DNA from: Planctomycetota bacterium
Lineage (GTDB): Bacteria; Planctomycetota; SZUA-567; H5-PLA8
DNA: 64,000 bases
Assembly (NCBI GenBank): GCA_023150555.1
Contig: JAKLKQ010000020.1
Span: forward strand, 1-64,000
Direction: 5' to 3'
Part shown: positions 61,901-64,000 of the stretch, piece after piece
How positions within the stretch are numbered: the stretch's first letter is position 1
Layout of the letters: each line of letters starts with the position of its first letter
Program-made: the position numbers and the translations under genes
Notes under the pieces: generated by a model
What the model saw: the letters and a program-made list of their open reading frames with translations, nothing else
Databases searched by the model: none
What the model was told of the DNA's origin: nothing

Positions 61901-62660
61901 CCACGACGTGAACCCGCTCGACGGCGCGCCGGTGGACCTGGACGGCGGAAAGGCCCTGGTGCTCGATCCCGCGAACCCGCGCCTGGAAACGATCCCCGCG
62001 TGCGCGGAAGCGGAGATGGACGTGAAGATCAGGCGCGACTGCCGGCCCGATCCGGCCGGGGGCCTGCGCGTGGCGGAGACGATTGTCTTCTCCGGCGCGA
62101 GCGCTGTGGACATGCGCGGCTTCCTGCGCGGGCGCGACGCCGAGGGCGTGAAGAACGCGCTGAAGGAGGACCTGGCGTACGCACGCGCGGACGTGGAGGT
62201 GTCGGAGGCGAAAGTCGAGCGGTTGGACGACAGTGCCGCGCCGGTGGAAGTGGCACTCGAGTACCGCGTCAAGGACGCCGCGTGGACGATGGAGGAGCAG
62301 TGGGTGGCCGTGGCGCCGGTGCTGTGGGAGCGCCTCTACGCGTCGGCGGAAGCCTCGGCCGAACGCCGCACGCCCTTCCGCCGCCGCAGGGCGCTGACCC
62401 TCCAGAGCGTCACGACGATCCTGCCGCCCGAAGGCTACGCGCTGGCCGCGAAGGACTTGGGCGGTGCGGGCGACCGCAAACCTTTCGTATCGTGGGCGCT
62501 GAAGGCCGCGCCCGAAGGCGCCGGCGTGACCTTCGACTACCGCCTGCGCCTGGAGCCCGGGCGCTATGGCAAGGAGCGCTACGGCGAATACAAAGCGGCA
62601 CTCGACGCGGCCGCCGAAAAACTCAACGCGCGCCTGCCTTGGAAAAAGGCCGCGAAGTAG
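58929..62660 (+). CDS. TPR-transglutaminase-like membrane protein
   Basis: 1243 aa from the ATG at 58929; GTG at 58902 or 58878 in the same frame are possible, as no RBS is decisive. Up to four TMs lie in the first 140 residues, then a Pro/Ala-rich linker to about 200. TPR-type helices run about 360-620 (for example YYYDKRQYGKALDFFRAGFETG and ALRRSPNDEEIQAYLAYVNG). A DUF3857-like sandwich follows, then a transglutaminase core with Cys at about 926 (RYGDCKDHALLL), His in FDHMIV and Asp in FIDPTDHD. The triad is present. It may modify or cleave proteins outside the membrane; many such proteins are secreted hydrolases. Confidence 0.82.
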   Translation: MLLLAQAAETEAVAPDGGVPRPLLGVLVLLAAAAAWVCARAARNPLANARCFHGLALVLGAAALALPVYIAIGGSGGLAAAAASAGALALVGAVVAVLGLSEAAQVKTYVRGRAAAVAALALTAALFGTLGYAWQSGSEPAVALAPLPPPSELAPAPHAPPAPVEPAVPAAPTPAPPVEAAQPEGETVPVYDYRQVREISKRFGHTLRYLEDKDWKIWKNLASDLPEAELGLLAGDTAAFIVVPVWMREADLPMDAVAAGLLDVLEIDYPSPRVHAEPMRRMGDTEIQELTFGRQKADEGWLYRFRVYRRGAFAWLVGGWWEPESDVSAKQVAELLDGFALSEDLPEAPDLAKAKPGEQDRHRGFFNVVGLYYYDKRQYGKALDFFRAGFETGRADAAILGNVAETFKQLKRAEEGLEYLEAHTSKFPGDHGLAVRRAEFLMQLGRTARALDAYAQVFGGGWVDDAAFADLVRALNRAGRMEDAVRWLDIYAKRSNTAGVQLLRAETLRALQKDDEAAGVLEKLLAAEPRNAGAVFTLIDLHADNERHREALELCTKAIGNSLASADLYYAKGDAECGLKWYRDAKASFEEALRRSPNDEEIQAYLAYVNGLLGEGANTAIKAPIPEVPLPVELATNPDPAAHAAYLKDAGAYYLLRATGVALTPGEALRTTEYLKAKVVQARSLEAFSTFQFAFDPLGEAIFVNRLRVLDGDGKLVSEGRVEAYYVLDHPAQEMATNDKLLTVPVPGLQTGYTVELVVTRREFAPCERLPFARRVLAHATPVLAMAYWIQGDLANVKTGELRLPVPVVRDGLKLWRVDAPEVYRWEPLQDEAEEFLPMLFAGDARDEWAAQGREHLDEMKEKLVLDENTRAMAAAALKGIVGRPEKIRAAVKFIQDNLTYRAIEFGERARIPNDTARIMKDRYGDCKDHALLLHLILKDAGIASHLALVSTDTPVAADFPSLDQFDHMIVCVPDGIAGGGKGPAFIDPTDHDVNPLDGAPVDLDGGKALVLDPANPRLETIPACAEAEMDVKIRRDCRPDPAGGLRVAETIVFSGASAVDMRGFLRGRDAEGVKNALKEDLAYARADVEVSEAKVERLDDSAAPVEVALEYRVKDAAWTMEEQWVAVAPVLWERLYASAEASAERRTPFRRRRALTLQSVTTILPPEGYALAAKDLGGAGDRKPFVSWALKAAPEGAGVTFDYRLRLEPGRYGKERYGEYKAALDAAAEKLNARLPWKKAAK

Positions 62661-62703
62661 CGGCTATCCTTTTCCCTCATCTATTGTCTGTTATCTCTAT
62701 TTC

Positions 62704-63762
62704 TTAACTCTTGCCTGTCTTTTCCAGGTACGCGTCGATCTTCTCGATCCCGATCTGCCACGTGGCGGACTCGCGGTAGAGCCGGAAGCCCAACTCGTGG
62801 TTGATCTTCAGCATCGGCGCGTTGCTGCCCGCGTTGCCGGTGCGGATGAACTTCGCCTCGGGATGCCGCGCGCCATCGTCCAGCACGCGATCCAGCATCG
62901 CGGCCTTGAGCCAGCGCCCCAGACCCAGGTTGCGGTACTTGGGCCAGACGCCGGTGTCGCCCTGGAAGTACAGGTGCGGCTCGGCGGGATCCCAATACAG
63001 CACCGTCAAACCCGCAAGCGCGCCGGAGGCCGTCTCGCGCGCGGCCAGGACCGTGCGTTCGACCTTGCGCTCGGCGCGTACGCGTTCGTACTCGCGCATC
63101 TGCGCCGGCGTGATCTTCCAGTCCTCCATCTTCAGCTTGTCGCGCGGCGCGGTGTTCATCACCGCGGCCAGGTCGCAGACCGCCTGCAGGTCTTCCTCGG
63201 GATACGGCCCGTCCCAGCAGACGAGTTCGAAGCCGGCCGCGCGCTCCCGGGCGCGGTTTTGCCAATCGCGCAGAAGGGCGCGGTCGACCTCGCTCAGCAC
63301 GAGCTGGTTGATGTGCATCACCAGGCCGCGTTCGGCGCCCAGGCGCTCCAGCACCGCGGCGGCGGCGGGCACCGAGTTGAGGGACTGGAAGAAGACCAGC
63401 GTGCGCCCGGTCTCGTGCGCGACGCCGGCGATCTCGCGCAGCAGCCTGCGCGCCATTCCGCGGCGGCGGTGCTCCCGCCGCACGCCGATGCCGGCGCGCA
63501 GGAGGTGCCGGTTTTCCTTGATGTCTTCGAAGTACGTGTGCGCCGTCGCGGCGAAGCCCGGCGTGCCGTCCTCGGACAGCATCCAGAAGCGCATGTCCTC
63601 GTGGGCCGTGCGCGTGCGCATGAAGCGCTTGGTGTCCGCCAGGCTCACCGGCGGGTCGTCGGGCATCTTCTCGAGGCCGATCGTGGTGGAGAGGTCGTGG
63701 ACCGCCTTCCAACGGGCTTCGTCTTCGCACTTCGGATCGAACGGTTCGACGTGCCAGGGCAT
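62704..63762 (-). CDS. Double GNAT-family N-acetyltransferase
   Basis: 352 aa from the ATG at 63762 (GAGGA six bases upstream); 31 extra codons upstream are open but lack an RBS. The first GNAT half has the acetyl-CoA loop GVRREHRRRGMARRLL (about 105-120), the second VWPKYRNLGLGRWLKAAML (about 270-290). Tandem GNAT proteins of this sort resemble mycothiol synthase-like or uncharacterised acetyltransferases. Only the first loop has the full R/Q-x-x-G-x-G/A pattern with basic residues. Substrate unknown. Convergent with the TPR-transglutaminase gene. Confidence 0.85.
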   Translation of the reverse strand: MPWHVEPFDPKCEDEARWKAVHDLSTTIGLEKMPDDPPVSLADTKRFMRTRTAHEDMRFWMLSEDGTPGFAATAHTYFEDIKENRHLLRAGIGVRREHRRRGMARRLLREIAGVAHETGRTLVFFQSLNSVPAAAAVLERLGAERGLVMHINQLVLSEVDRALLRDWQNRARERAAGFELVCWDGPYPEEDLQAVCDLAAVMNTAPRDKLKMEDWKITPAQMREYERVRAERKVERTVLAARETASGALAGLTVLYWDPAEPHLYFQGDTGVWPKYRNLGLGRWLKAAMLDRVLDDGARHPEAKFIRTGNAGSNAPMLKINHELGFRLYRESATWQIGIEKIDAYLEKTGKS

Positions 63763-63902
63763 AGAATCCTCGCTGCGCTCCAGATTGCTGGGGAGCGTTA
63801 AGTGCCGCGTTGGTCCTCGCGGGATAGGTTGGGGCGTGGGCCTCCGGTCCTGCAATTAACCCCACGCACCCCCCGGTGCGCAAGTGCGCCAACGAAATTT
63901 TA

Positions 63903-63931
63903 ACCACAGAGCACACAGAGAACACAGAGGT
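63903..63931 (+). repeat. CACAGAG minisatellite (second locus)
   Basis: Three 9-bp units of CACAGAG plus two variable bases, related to the element at 1873-1898 and in the same orientation. It lies in the non-coding 63763-64000 upstream of the GNAT gene, which otherwise shows no gene or clear promoter. Confidence 0.65.
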
Positions 63932-64000
63932 GGGATTGGTGAGTACTTCCACAGGGCGGGGCGTATGCATGCCGGAAGAATACGGGGACCACACGGCAGG

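Noticed and set aside
1-64000. tRNA, rRNA or CRISPR array
   Set aside because: Intergenic stretches were read for T-loop GGTTCGA-type segments, rRNA cores and regular repeat-spacer patterns; none was convincing. The short CACAGAG arrays have no spacers.

Overview
The window is a G+C-rich bacterial chromosome segment (about two-thirds G+C by eye) with 39 protein genes, one structural RNA and no intact mobile element. The gene families point to the Planctomycetota or a neighbouring lineage such as Hydrogenedentota or another PVC-type phylum. The clues are many PQQ-type and NHL beta-propeller exported proteins, DUF3311 plus sodium:solute symporter pairs, DUF6785-type membrane proteins, a DUF5107-like lipoprotein, and an anti-sigma zinc finger fused to a terpenoid-cyclase-like toroid. 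This is inferred from gene content; there is no rRNA to confirm it.

Layout. (1) 43-2860: one toroid-type protein, then about 1 kb of non-coding DNA full of small repeats: two inverted 40-nt REP-like palindromes, a CACAGAG minisatellite, GTGCAATGTAACAC motifs, and a helically spaced cluster of TCGCGA palindromes. (2) 2861-25905: a divergent MarR regulator followed by 18 co-directional, tightly packed genes (many ATGA/GTGA overlaps). They encode three PQQ-type propellers, a symporter pair, two adenylate-forming enzymes, an acylating-type aldehyde dehydrogenase, an Fe-alcohol dehydrogenase, a HemN/HemW-like radical SAM protein, a chorismate lyase, a flavin-dependent halogenase-like enzyme, a glycosyltransferase, a hot-dog thioesterase, a DMT-type membrane protein and a LolCDE/MacB-type ABC exporter. 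This looks like a biosynthesis-and-export operon for a chorismate-derived aromatic compound with no ketosynthase or acyl carrier protein, and it is the best candidate here for an undescribed system. (3) 26204-26782: an ECF sigma factor. A 16-nt sequence found before marR (2583-2598) recurs just after it (26887-26902), so regions 2 and 3 sit between direct repeats.

(4) 27023-31327 (minus strand): sbcD-sbcC. (5) 31677-38377: SRP RNA (ffs), dnaX, ybaB/ebfC, recR, rpoN, a zinc-ribbon membrane protein and a GntR/LacI hybrid regulator, which precedes a large secreted NHL protein (38537-41374) with a palindromic operator candidate in front of it. (6) 41383-44813 (minus): an M55 D-aminopeptidase, and an ECF sigma factor translationally coupled to a ZAS-TM-toroid anti-sigma protein, closed by a clear intrinsic terminator. 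(7) 45016-58693 (minus): a 1309-aa DUF5107-like/propeller lipoprotein, and a coupled three-gene membrane operon in which a very large PA/M28-like-FtsX fusion lies between two DUF6785/OPT-like transporters, with no ATPase nearby. (8) 58929-63762: a TPR-transglutaminase membrane protein and a double GNAT acetyltransferase.

How the genes may fit together: in region 2, chorismate lyase would supply 4-hydroxybenzoate (or an isomer). The EhpF-like ligase, aldehyde dehydrogenase and Fe-ADH would reduce an aryl acid to an aldehyde or alcohol. The PaaK-like ligase and thioesterase would handle the CoA ester, the flavoenzyme, radical SAM protein and glycosyltransferase would decorate it, and the ABC system would export it. 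MarR proteins often sense such aromatic acids. Product and order of steps are inference only.
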